From an uncultured bacterium (GTDB lineage Bacteria > Bacillota > Clostridia > Lachnospirales > Lachnospiraceae), in assembly GCA_947651225.1 (NCBI GenBank), contig CANSYK010000005.1, forward strand, positions 1-64,000: a stretch of 64,000 nt of DNA, in the 5' to 3' direction. Position numbers and translations under genes: made by a program. The notes beneath the pieces are model-generated. The model saw only the letters and a program-made list of their open reading frames with translations, had not been told where the DNA came from and searched no databases. Shown one piece after another: positions 1 through 8,257 of this stretch. Positions within the stretch are counted from its first letter, which is position 1, and each line of letters starts with the position of its first letter.

Positions 1-52
1 AGCGCAAAGTGGGGAGTGCAGATTGTGAGAATGAATTTTCAAACACGCTCTA
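1..52. repeat. Family A palindromic repeat, right half
   Basis: The stretch ends in the inverted terminus AATTTTCAAACACGCTCTA and carries the internal segment seen in other copies (GCGCAAAGTGGGGAGTGCAG). The left half presumably lies outside the window. Other copies are at 3415-3520, 14052-14121 and 56706-56826. Confidence 0.8.
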
Positions 53-60
53 GCATTCTC

Positions 61-690
61 TTAGTCATATATCGACTCTTTTTCAAATTCTAAAATACTG
101 CCGCTTTCCGCATCAATTTCAAAATCATACTCCATCTCTCCACTGACAAATTCCAACTCGTATGTCATACGACCATCATCCCGATCTGTTTTTTCCTTTT
201 TCCAGGTACCATCCTTTTCAGTCAATCCAGCCTTTTTCAAAGCAATTTTTTTCGCCTTTTCCATTGTAATCGTATTGCTGCCCTCTGTGGCATGATCAGA
301 TGGCAATTCATGGTTTTCCACATCATAATCACGGCTTATAATATTTCCAGTAGCAGCCTCAATTTCATAATCGTATTCCTTATTATCGCTGTAAAATTCA
401 ATATCATACACCATTCTTCCATCGTCTATTTCCTGTTTTTCCTTTATGAACTGAACATCCTTTTCCTCAAGACCAGCATCACTAAGCGCAATAGACCTTG
501 CCTGCTCTATTCCAATATCCGTTTCACTTTCACTGCCTCCTGCCTCTGACGTTGGTGCTGTTTCTGCTGTTGGTGTTGTCTCTGCCACAACAGCATTTTG
601 TGCATCTCTATCATCTTTGCGGCCTGAGCAGCCAGTTGCCAAAACTACACATAATGCAATACAACCTATTCGTAAACTTTTTTTCGTCAT
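61..690 (-). CDS. PepSY-domain lipoprotein
   Basis: A 209-residue protein with a lipoprotein signal peptide ending in the lipobox LATGC (Cys21), so it should be anchored on the outer face of the membrane. After an acidic, Ala/Thr-rich linker there are two PepSY-like repeats, roughly residues 57-120 and 137-205. Each has the AxxIALxxAGL helix, a DDGRMxYxxEF strand and a YDxEIxAxxGxI strand. PepSY domains often act as protease inhibitors or propeptide-like modules; no specific partner is visible here. The start has a good ribosome site (AAAGGAT). The gene stands alone between repeat elements. Confidence 0.85.
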   Translation of the reverse strand: MTKKSLRIGCIALCVVLATGCSGRKDDRDAQNAVVAETTPTAETAPTSEAGGSESETDIGIEQARSIALSDAGLEEKDVQFIKEKQEIDDGRMVYDIEFYSDNKEYDYEIEAATGNIISRDYDVENHELPSDHATEGSNTITMEKAKKIALKKAGLTEKDGTWKKEKTDRDDGRMTYELEFVSGEMEYDFEIDAESGSILEFEKESIYD

Positions 691-796
691 ATTCTTTCAT
701 CCTTTCTATTAAAATACGATTCATACCTATTATATCCAAAAACGGAAATAATTAAAAGAATTTTTTTGTGTCATTTATTCGTCACCCATAAAACAA

Positions 797-866
797 GTTA
801 CTGTTCACTCCGTTACCAGTAACAGCAGCGTTTTCAACGCCGTATGCACACATTTTGCAAAATAAA
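797..866. repeat. Family C repeat
   Basis: It begins with a short hairpin whose arms are GTTACTG and CAGTAAC, followed by GCAGCGTTTTCAACGC and a TGCACACATTTTGCAAAAT tail. A near copy lies at 2352-2420 and shorter copies at 13599 and 40209. It occupies the gene-free stretch 691-912. Confidence 0.7.
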
Positions 867-867
867 A

Positions 868-904
868 CGTGTTTGAAATTACATTTCTGCAATTTTCAAA
901 CACG
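868..904. repeat. Minimal family A repeat
   Basis: CGTGTTTGAAATT and AATTTTCAAACACG face each other across only about 10 bases. This looks like a family A element reduced to its two termini. It lies just beyond the stop of the HipA-like gene and could form a hairpin in its transcript. Confidence 0.65.
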
Positions 905-912
905 CATTTAAA

Positions 913-2022
913 CTATTTTAATACCGATTCGATTCTTTCCTTCATTTTCTGAAATTCTTCTATTGTTTTATATTCCAAAAAAAATTGCTTAAACTTCTTC
1001 GACCTGATAACCTGGTATAATTGAAGAACATCAGGATAGATTGAATTATAAAATATATCACCATAATCTTCCTTAATCGCATCCAGTGTCTTTTCAAAAG
1101 TCATTGAAGTTGGAAAATATATACCGCCAGTTCCTTTTCCCTTAAAACAGGAATCGTGATCAAATAATGGATATAACGAATCAAATTTATGGTCTATCAT
1201 TAACAATCCAAAATTATCCCGGTTCCTGTCCGTATTCAGTGTAATATAATCAAATATATGCATCTTAAGAAAATTAACTGGATCAATTTTCATAAAAAAC
1301 TTATAATATCCCTCGCCGTATCTCTGCTGATTTTCATTGTAATACTGCATAACGTCCCGACATGGTATCATTTCATATACATCTGATGTAGAAACCTGGC
1401 AGACCGAGCAATCTTTCCCATACATCTCTTTATAGATATATTTTCTGCATGGCAAATTCATATTGCTCGCAATAAAAAATGCCAAAATCTCAGAAGCAAT
1501 TTCTGCCATTGATTCATTTTTTGCAAGATAGATTCCCTCTTTTCCCCGAAAAAAACATTTTGCCCTTGTTCCCTTATTAGTCAGTTCCCCAGTGTATATA
1601 TCATCACCAATGCATCCTCCTATATCTTCGTCTGCCATATCACCTGTCAAGGCTATTTTAGAAATTTGAGCAGAAAACACATTCCTGTACAAATTAATTT
1701 TTTCCCAGGTTTCTTTAGAATCATCACTGCAAATCCAATAATTATCACGAAAGCTTAAAGCCCTGCTTACCAAACAGATGTTAATATCCGTCTGGTCATC
1801 TATTCCGCAGGCATCCAGAATCTCTTTGCAATGCTTCCGGTTCATCATTAAAAGCCTTCCCGAACAAAAATTCTTGATTAATTGATAATCTGCTGGTTTA
1901 TCCTGTAACTGAATTGGCAGAAAATCAGAATTAACAACCCACAATTCCATACTGCTGGTATTAAACCCCAATACATCCATATCCTTATATTTTAAATAAT
2001 ATTTTTCTTTTTTATACGGCAT
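913..2022 (-). CDS. HipA-like kinase-fold protein
   Basis: About 369 residues. The C-terminal half has the pattern of HipA/CtkA-type kinases: NTDRNRDNFG, matching the catalytic loop (usually NxDRHxxNxG), followed about 20 residues later by PLFDHDSC, matching the metal-binding D segment. A separate HipB-like antitoxin gene is not adjacent. I place the start at the internal ATG at 2022, because GAAGGGGATTG sits the right distance before it, rather than at the ATG at 2070, which has no site. It may phosphorylate proteins as a toxin-like kinase; the target cannot be told from sequence. Confidence 0.7.
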   Translation of the reverse strand: MPYKKEKYYLKYKDMDVLGFNTSSMELWVVNSDFLPIQLQDKPADYQLIKNFCSGRLLMMNRKHCKEILDACGIDDQTDINICLVSRALSFRDNYWICSDDSKETWEKINLYRNVFSAQISKIALTGDMADEDIGGCIGDDIYTGELTNKGTRAKCFFRGKEGIYLAKNESMAEIASEILAFFIASNMNLPCRKYIYKEMYGKDCSVCQVSTSDVYEMIPCRDVMQYYNENQQRYGEGYYKFFMKIDPVNFLKMHIFDYITLNTDRNRDNFGLLMIDHKFDSLYPLFDHDSCFKGKGTGGIYFPTSMTFEKTLDAIKEDYGDIFYNSIYPDVLQLYQVIRSKKFKQFFLEYKTIEEFQKMKERIESVLK

Positions 2023-2559
2023 CTCTATCAATCCCCTTCTTTTTTGTACTGTTCCCTGCACATCAAACATAAAGTTTCCAAATTTTATCCCACATCAGCA
2101 CACTCATCTGCCCGATAATCAAAATCCGCCGTTCCCTTATACCTCATCCTGTCACCTTTCCTGTAAATTCTCCATATTGGGAATACTCATCAGAAAGCAA
2201 TTTTCAAACACGCTCTAGGGCAATTCATGGTGCATAATATCCAATATGCAGTTCTGCTTTTAGTTATCACTCCCTGCATCTTCTCTCATGTACTGTTACA
2301 CATTATAACAGATCCACTGTTTTCAATAAAGAATTATTTATAAATTTATGTGTTACTGTTTACTCCGTTATCAGTATCAGCAGCGTTTTCAACGCTGTAT
2401 GCACACATTTTGCAAAATTCATGCAAAATGGCGCCACAAAAGTTTATTGCATCACATTACCAGATATGTTATATTAAATCCATAAGGAAATTAACTGACC
2501 ACAAATCTATTAACTTTCCAGTTGGTTATATAAGCAAAAACACCAGTAAGGAGAATACC
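2023..2559. other. Gene-free stretch with repeat remnants
   Basis: No convincing gene is seen. It holds a family A right terminus (2196-2217) and a family C copy (2352-2420) whose hairpin arms have picked up mismatches. An in-frame open stretch joins the next gene from 2350, but it runs through the repeat and lacks a ribosome site, so I do not count it as coding. Confidence 0.6.
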
Positions 2560-3234
2560 ATGACGGACTTTTTAATGAAACCCAAAATTGATTTTGCTTT
2601 TAAAGAAATTATGACGGACGAAAAAGCACGCATCGGTTTCCTATCCACTATGCTAAAATTAAACCCAAAAGATATTAAGGAAACGACACTTTTAAACACC
2701 AATCTCCGAAAAACATACGAAGACGACAAACTGGGGATTCTGGATGTCAGGGTATTGATAAATGATGATACCAAACATTTCTACTCCTGTTTTCATATTG
2801 CGGAAGATAACCGCCATACATTATATACTGATAAAATGGAATTCCATGTCTTGGAACTGCCAAAACTGCCAGAAGAATTGAAAGATGACAGTGACAGTAT
2901 TTTATTATGGGCAAAATTCATTAACGCTGAACGGAAGGAGGAATTCGATATGGTTGCAACAAAAGACCCCTACATTGAAAGCGCTTACCAAAAACTGCAG
3001 ATTATCAGCCAGTATAAACAAAAACGGCTGGAATACGAAGCATGCGAAAAAGCCATCCGTGACCATAACCAATTTGTGTACGAAGCCGAACAGCGTGGCT
3101 GGAAAACTGGCAAAATCGAAGGCAAGATTGAAGCTTCTCTTGCTATTGCTAAAAACTTACTGGATTCCGGCATTTCTAAAGAAATTGTTATTCAGAGTAC
3201 AGGGCTTTCTCTGGCACAAATCGAGCAATTATAA
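2560..3234 (+). pseudogene. Rpn/PDDEXK-type transposase-like nuclease, internally deleted
   Basis: The start at 2560 has a strong site (TAAGGAG). The N-terminus (MKPKIDFAFKEIM...) and the G-I-L-D-V core strand are typical of the Rpn family (PD-(D/E)XK nucleases annotated as putative transposases, about 290-300 residues). After VLINDDT the sequence jumps directly to HFYSCFHI, so the segment that in relatives carries the second catalytic strand (IEIQ) and the helices after it is missing. The frame stays open to a normal C-terminus of 224 residues. It is probably a stable but catalytically dead remnant. The deletion is inferred from memory of the family. Confidence 0.7.
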
Positions 3235-3312
3235 AATACAATTTGTAATTATTTTAAGGAACTGCAGGAAAATACCTGCTCAAGATTGCGCAGGATATTT
3301 CTTTGCGTGTGC

Positions 3313-3360
3313 AGGTCAAAAAGTTTTGACATAGTGGGCTATGTCAAAACTTTTTGACCT
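3313..3360. terminator. Long perfect hairpin
   Basis: Two 22-base arms (3313-3334 and 3339-3360) are perfect reverse complements around the loop TGGG. It follows the nuclease remnant by about 80 bases. The arms contain runs of A and T, so it could act as a terminator in either direction, although its length and perfection are also typical of a small palindromic element. Confidence 0.6.
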
Positions 3361-3414
3361 ATGCAATTGGAGAAATAGACAAATCAAGATGTAACAGTTA
3401 TTTTTTTACAGTCC

Positions 3415-3520
3415 TAAAGCGTGTTTGAAAATTGCTTTTTGCAAGATGTGCTTCCCACTTTGTGGGAGTGCAGATTGTAAGGAACGAAAGTTCCTAGAAT
3501 GAATTTTCAAACACGCTCTA
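3415..3520. repeat. Family A repeat, full copy (MITE-like)
   Basis: 106 bases with near-perfect inverted ends (TAAAGCGTGTTTGAAAATT on the left, AATTTTCAAACACGCTCTA on the right). The interior has two smaller dyads (CCCACTTTGTGGG and GGAACGAAAGTTCC). No coding capacity. The outer TA dinucleotides could be a duplicated target site. Confidence 0.8.
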
Positions 3521-3637
3521 ATATAGATAAAATTCCTTCTTACCAGAAAAACAGCCACAAAAAAGAATCTGCTGATGATTTACGAAAACAAAATCCAAAC
3601 ATTTCTGCCCGCTATACTTATAGTATACCTGATCTGC

Positions 3638-3994
3638 TTAATTTAAGAGCCCTTCCAGTGATTCCCTTTCCATAAATGCACAGTTATCAATAATGTTATA
3701 CATTGACCACTTTTTTGTATCAAAATGATATACTATAAAATCATTTTCCCCACAATCAACCAACGGAATCATTTTGTTCGTAACAAAATCCACCTTTAAA
3801 TCTTCGCTTGCATTTATTATTTCAGAATATGCCAATACCCTGCAATCCTCCAAAAAAAGCGGCTGACTCATATTAGAAATTATTGCCTGAACAAGCAAAG
3901 GAAATTCTGTATGATAAACTTTTTCAACCTCTGCAACTTTTTCCCTATTTATTTCGAGATCCTCCACCTGAATCATATACTCTTTCTTAGTCAT
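3638..3994 (-). CDS. SUKH/SMI1-like immunity protein
   Basis: 118 residues, acidic. The C-terminal pattern (FIVYHFDTKKWSMYNIIDN) resembles SMI1/KNR4 (SUKH) immunity proteins, which neutralise nuclease toxins of polymorphic toxin systems. It follows and overlaps the HNH nuclease gene by 8 bases, the usual toxin-immunity order. The ATG at 3994 is preferred over the GTG one codon upstream because GGAGG lies 8 bases before it. The assignment rests on pattern and context rather than on a clear full-length family match. Confidence 0.65.
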   Translation of the reverse strand: MTKKEYMIQVEDLEINREKVAEVEKVYHTEFPLLVQAIISNMSQPLFLEDCRVLAYSEIINASEDLKVDFVTNKMIPLVDCGENDFIVYHFDTKKWSMYNIIDNCAFMERESLEGLLN

Positions 3995-4610
3995 CACTGA
4001 TTCCTCCTAACATTTTCTCCATCTTGTCATATGGACCTCCTATCGCATGTACACCAAAATGGTCAAAATGTACATCCGCTCTTAACGGAGTGATATTGCC
4101 TACTTCATTTTTACCGCCTAACCCAAGCGGCTGTATATGGTGTGCATCATAGCGCATTCCGGCTTCCCGTATCTGTACCACATCCCCTCTGCTATTTGTA
4201 ATATATACATTTTCTTTATATGTTGGCCATGAGCATCCAATCTTCTCCTCCCACTGCTGAATCAAATTCTCTTTCTTGGCATTAAATTCCTCACGCTTCA
4301 TTGCATTTTCTTCAGGAGAAACCTTTTCTAAATCAGATGCCTCAAAAGGTTTGTCAGGAAGTGTGTCCTTAAACTCTGAATTTTCCTTTAAATCGCCTCT
4401 ATAATCCTCCAATACCTTTTCCAGCTTATTTTCAGCAATTTCTTCACCGGAATTTCCCTCCTGTTCCATATCATTAAATAAATTATTCCAGAAATCTTTT
4501 ACCTCTTTATCTGTAATGTCGGTTTCCGGCTTTATTTCTTTATATTTCTCTTCAGATTTTATATTATCTACAACATCTGCAGTTTTTGAAAATGCTTCTA
4601 CAAGAGCCAT
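3987..4610 (-). CDS. HNH-type nuclease toxin
   Basis: 207 residues. The N-terminal two-thirds is charged and helical, with no signal peptide. The C-terminus carries an HNH core: His157-His158 in YDAHHIQPLGLGG, Asn172 in GNITPL, then His181/His184/His188. This is the arrangement of colicin-type or polymorphic-toxin DNases. The gene starts within the stop of the large ATPase gene (TAATG), implying coupled translation, and is followed by its likely immunity gene. It is probably a DNA-cutting effector. Confidence 0.8.
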   Translation of the reverse strand: MALVEAFSKTADVVDNIKSEEKYKEIKPETDITDKEVKDFWNNLFNDMEQEGNSGEEIAENKLEKVLEDYRGDLKENSEFKDTLPDKPFEASDLEKVSPEENAMKREEFNAKKENLIQQWEEKIGCSWPTYKENVYITNSRGDVVQIREAGMRYDAHHIQPLGLGGKNEVGNITPLRADVHFDHFGVHAIGGPYDKMEKMLGGISDD

Positions 4611-7600
4611 TAAAACACCCCTCCCTCATCTCTGTATATTTCTGTAAACCTGTGCCAAATATTCTTATATGCATTATCTCTTGCCGATTGCTCTGACAAA
4701 ATGAATGCTACTGCCAAATCTACTTGTTCTTTTGAATACTTCAATATTGATGGGGTCAACTCATTTACAACGGAATGAACCCAATCAGACAAATTGTTAT
4801 AGCCAGCTGATAACGGTATCACTTTTCCTGCTTCAAAGAAATCATAAACCAATTTTCCAAGCGCAACAATCTCATTCTCTCTCTCCGCAGTAATATATTC
4901 TGCAAAATCAACTTTTATCAAAGTATCAAGCTTAGATTTCATTACCACATCCTTTAGCTTTTGAATATCTTTTCTATTTCTTTTCCTAAGAATTTCCGTA
5001 TTCATAATAAAGTCTAACAACAACTCTTTTGCAGCAGAGGTTTCGGCTTCTCCGTAAATATCATCAACAGCATTTACTGTATAGAAGTATGGCTGTTCTG
5101 TCCTTTCACATTTATGGACTTTGCAAAGAATCGGCTGAATCCATTCATTTTGATATACTGCAGCAACACCACAGGGAAGCTTCGCTAATTCCATAATCTG
5201 GTCATCATTCAAATTTGCCGCCTTACCTGTCAACTCCCTGTCAGTCAAATCTGGCAGCCTCATAATCATTTTCGTATTGGTATTTCTTATAGTTGACATA
5301 TCCAGCAATCCTGGCGCCTGGTCAACAATAAGAAATCCTTCGCCATAGGTTCTCATTTCCGCAATCGCATTTGCAAGCATTTCTACACTTTTCCCTAAAA
5401 GATTTGCGCCTTCCGAAGACTGTTCCGTTGCTGTACGTTTCAAAAGATTATGCGCCTCTTCCAATACAGTAATATGCTTTAACGGTTCATTCATACCTGT
5501 TGCTTCTGCCATACGATGCTCCTGCAGCTTCAGCACAAGCATACCCATTATCAATGATTTTGTTTCACTTGAACCAACACGGCTCAGATCTACAATTACA
5601 TTTTTATCATATAAATCACAGGCTTTAATATCATCCTGTACAAATATCATACCATTAATTCCATTAGCAAGAGAGCGAAGCCTTGTCAGTAAAGCCCCCT
5701 TATAAGCACCTTTATTTTCATTATCATATTCACTAGAATCAATTACTTCTTTCACCTTCGCTGCTACATCTGCAAAAACAGGAAAAATGTCTTCCCCATA
5801 CTTATTTTTCGATGTATTCAAATTCCAGCCACAGTCCGTATACGCATCTTCGACTGCTGTTTTTAATACGGCAGGCATTGCAGCATACATCGGCCAGCAG
5901 ACATTAAAAATTTCTACAAGACGGTCTAAATGCTCTAAAATGTGTATTCCCTTTGGAAAGGAAAACGGATTTATCCTTAACATTGGTGTCAATTCTGGAT
6001 TTGTCCCATATACCAAAACATCTTCGTCCATTCCAAAAACAGATTTATATTCCCCTTTTGCAGGCTCGACAACAAGGAATTTCACCCCGGCATTTTTTGC
6101 TTCTTCCAGTATTTGATATACTGTATTACTTTTCCCGGAACCTGTGCTTCCGGTAATAAAGGTATGCGATGCTAAGGACTGTCTGGAAACAGAAACCCTT
6201 TCCTTTTCTTCATGGTTCATATGAAAAACCCGTCCAACTTCAAGCTTACCCTCTTTCTCTCTTTCCAAATCATAAGTAACGATGTTTCTTCCAAATTCCG
6301 TACATTCAATCACCGGAAGCCCTGCAACAGATTTTTTCGGAAAATTCAAAGAATACGCCAATTCCTTGCCAGACAGACTTGTTGTTGCCGTTACAACCGG
6401 AGGATATACATTAAATTTTTCATCTCCCTCCACAATTGCAGGATTTAGCCCAAACACAGGATGGCGAAATTCCCTGAGATATTGATAGATTTCTTTTGCA
6501 TCGCCGCTATCCTCAATATCACCACGCCACAAATTAATTGCAGCTTTTGACATGTAGGACTCCTCGCCCTGCGTCAGGGCAATATAGGAATGCGCCACGT
6601 TATTTGCAACATTTTGGTCTTCACTCAGAATGTATGCTGCAAAATCCCACATTCCAAGAGCCGTACTCTGCTCATATCGCTTCATCTGCTGTTCCAATAG
6701 ATCCAAAGCATGTTTAATAGAATAATTCGTATAGGATTGTGTAATCCCTTCATTCTTGCCAATCGTTGCCGTGACACTGGAAGAACGGGCAAAATTTACA
6801 CCAAAATTTATGCCCAGATTAGTGCTGCGAAAAACACCCGCCGTTTTGGCAACAGATTTTGTAAAAGCACGTCCAAGCGTATTCGCAATAGATTTTCCCA
6901 CTGTAGTACCAATAGAATTCCCAACCGTCTTCCCTAAAGATTTGCCTGTAGACTCTGCAATACTCTTTGTAACACTTTCACTTGTCCCTTTGGTTACGGC
7001 ATCAGATACTGATTTCCCCAATGTTTCTGCGGTGCTTTCGCTCCACCCATGATTATAAGACTCATTCCATCCAATGCTACCTTCAACCCCAGTCCCTAAA
7101 AAACCTGCCTCACCTGAAACGTCTTGAGAAGAGCCCATCCCAACAGAATTGTTTGTCCCAGTTGTGTCTGTCTGTGATGAATTACTTCCCACTGTATGTG
7201 TATTGCTATCAGAAACGGTATTTCCCTTGGAATCCGTAACCGTACTATTTGTTGAATCGGTTTCCGATTCACTTGTAGAATCTGTTTCCGTTGTACTTTC
7301 CGAATCGGTTTCTGTTCCACTTGATGAATCAGTAACTCCATCCGTATTCGTAACAGCCTGATTTTGGCCATTCTGCACACCTGCACTTGCACCAACATTC
7401 ACACCAACCGTCGCAGAAGAATTGGTTGACTGGCTCTCTGTATATGTATAATTCGTTGACCAGGAAGCATACGGGGCAAGTCCTGTATAGATTTCTGCCA
7501 GTCGCAACTTCCGTTCTTCCACATCCTGAATCGGAGTTGCCAGAAGAATCATCGTATATTCCTTCTCAACACAATCTGGTATGGAACCATCAAGAAGCTT

Positions 7601-8257
7601 TTCTATTGTCTGGCTGATAAATTTTTCCGATTTTTCCGCAGGAATATTGGATGCACTGGCAATCGAATATGGCGTATTCTCATCAAGATACGGTATCATG
7701 CCAATCCCTTTGTCCTCCCACTCTGAACCCGGAAAATTCCCCCGAATTGCATCCGCCAGCCGTTCTTTATAATGATTCGCCGCCCTGTTACTGTCCGCAT
7801 TCCTTGTATTTGTAACTGCCAGATACACCTCTGTGCCATCACATTTTCTGCGGAAAACCAAAGCAATATTACATTCTTCATTCGATAAAACTTCATACAC
7901 ATTAACCAGTTTTTCCAAACTATTTTCCTTTTTATCCGTTACCCACTTTGAAATCTTAAAATAGCGGATATTATACTCTGGCCTAAATGATTTTCCATAC
8001 TCAGCATCTTTCTCAACAGGAACATACAACTCAGACAACTGTGGAAGATACGCATGAAAAATCTCTACACCACTTGCCGCTAACAGACGGCTTGTAAGTT
8101 CCACTGCTGCACTGTCATCAGGAACGGGCATTTCTGACAAGTATTGTTCTCTGTTATTTTGAACCTCCTCTAACTGAGCCGGACTGAGTGTAGCAAATTT
8201 TGCAACTGTATTACCTGCCTTTCCTCCTGCCATAGAAAGCACATTTTTAATCCCCAT
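4610..8257 (-). CDS. HerA-like ATPase with Ser-rich and glycine-zipper insert
   Basis: 1215 residues. Residues 1-265 form an unrecognised N-terminal domain. About 270-380 is a Ser/Thr/Asp-rich low-complexity stretch. About 400-500 is a run of GKSxGxxxG repeats resembling glycine zippers, which may insert into or pack against membranes or form an oligomer. The C-terminal HerA/DUF87 ATPase has Walker A GSTGSGKS (703-710), an EPAKGEYKS segment (731-739), Walker B with VLEEAH (931-936), DQAPG (979-983) and a likely arginine finger near 1000. It overlaps the dynamin gene by 11 bases upstream and the HNH gene by 1 base downstream. Such hexameric pumps move DNA or protein, or cage nucleases; which applies here is unknown. 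Confidence 0.75.
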   Translation of the reverse strand: MGIKNVLSMAGGKAGNTVAKFATLSPAQLEEVQNNREQYLSEMPVPDDSAAVELTSRLLAASGVEIFHAYLPQLSELYVPVEKDAEYGKSFRPEYNIRYFKISKWVTDKKENSLEKLVNVYEVLSNEECNIALVFRRKCDGTEVYLAVTNTRNADSNRAANHYKERLADAIRGNFPGSEWEDKGIGMIPYLDENTPYSIASASNIPAEKSEKFISQTIEKLLDGSIPDCVEKEYTMILLATPIQDVEERKLRLAEIYTGLAPYASWSTNYTYTESQSTNSSATVGVNVGASAGVQNGQNQAVTNTDGVTDSSSGTETDSESTTETDSTSESETDSTNSTVTDSKGNTVSDSNTHTVGSNSSQTDTTGTNNSVGMGSSQDVSGEAGFLGTGVEGSIGWNESYNHGWSESTAETLGKSVSDAVTKGTSESVTKSIAESTGKSLGKTVGNSIGTTVGKSIANTLGRAFTKSVAKTAGVFRSTNLGINFGVNFARSSSVTATIGKNEGITQSYTNYSIKHALDLLEQQMKRYEQSTALGMWDFAAYILSEDQNVANNVAHSYIALTQGEESYMSKAAINLWRGDIEDSGDAKEIYQYLREFRHPVFGLNPAIVEGDEKFNVYPPVVTATTSLSGKELAYSLNFPKKSVAGLPVIECTEFGRNIVTYDLEREKEGKLEVGRVFHMNHEEKERVSVSRQSLASHTFITGSTGSGKSNTVYQILEEAKNAGVKFLVVEPAKGEYKSVFGMDEDVLVYGTNPELTPMLRINPFSFPKGIHILEHLDRLVEIFNVCWPMYAAMPAVLKTAVEDAYTDCGWNLNTSKNKYGEDIFPVFADVAAKVKEVIDSSEYDNENKGAYKGALLTRLRSLANGINGMIFVQDDIKACDLYDKNVIVDLSRVGSSETKSLIMGMLVLKLQEHRMAEATGMNEPLKHITVLEEAHNLLKRTATEQSSEGANLLGKSVEMLANAIAEMRTYGEGFLIVDQAPGLLDMSTIRNTNTKMIMRLPDLTDRELTGKAANLNDDQIMELAKLPCGVAAVYQNEWIQPILCKVHKCERTEQPYFYTVNAVDDIYGEAETSAAKELLLDFIMNTEILRKRNRKDIQKLKDVVMKSKLDTLIKVDFAEYITAERENEIVALGKLVYDFFEAGKVIPLSAGYNNLSDWVHSVVNELTPSILKYSKEQVDLAVAFILSEQSARDNAYKNIWHRFTEIYRDEGGVF

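Noticed and set aside
2350-2559. N-terminal extension of the Rpn-type gene
   Set aside because: It runs through a family C repeat and has no ribosome site; ATG 2560 has TAAGGAG and the family's normal N-terminus.
6750-7450. Open frames on the plus strand opposite the Ser-rich ATPase region
   Set aside because: Repetitive coding sequence leaves long open frames on the other strand; they lack ribosome sites and known domains.
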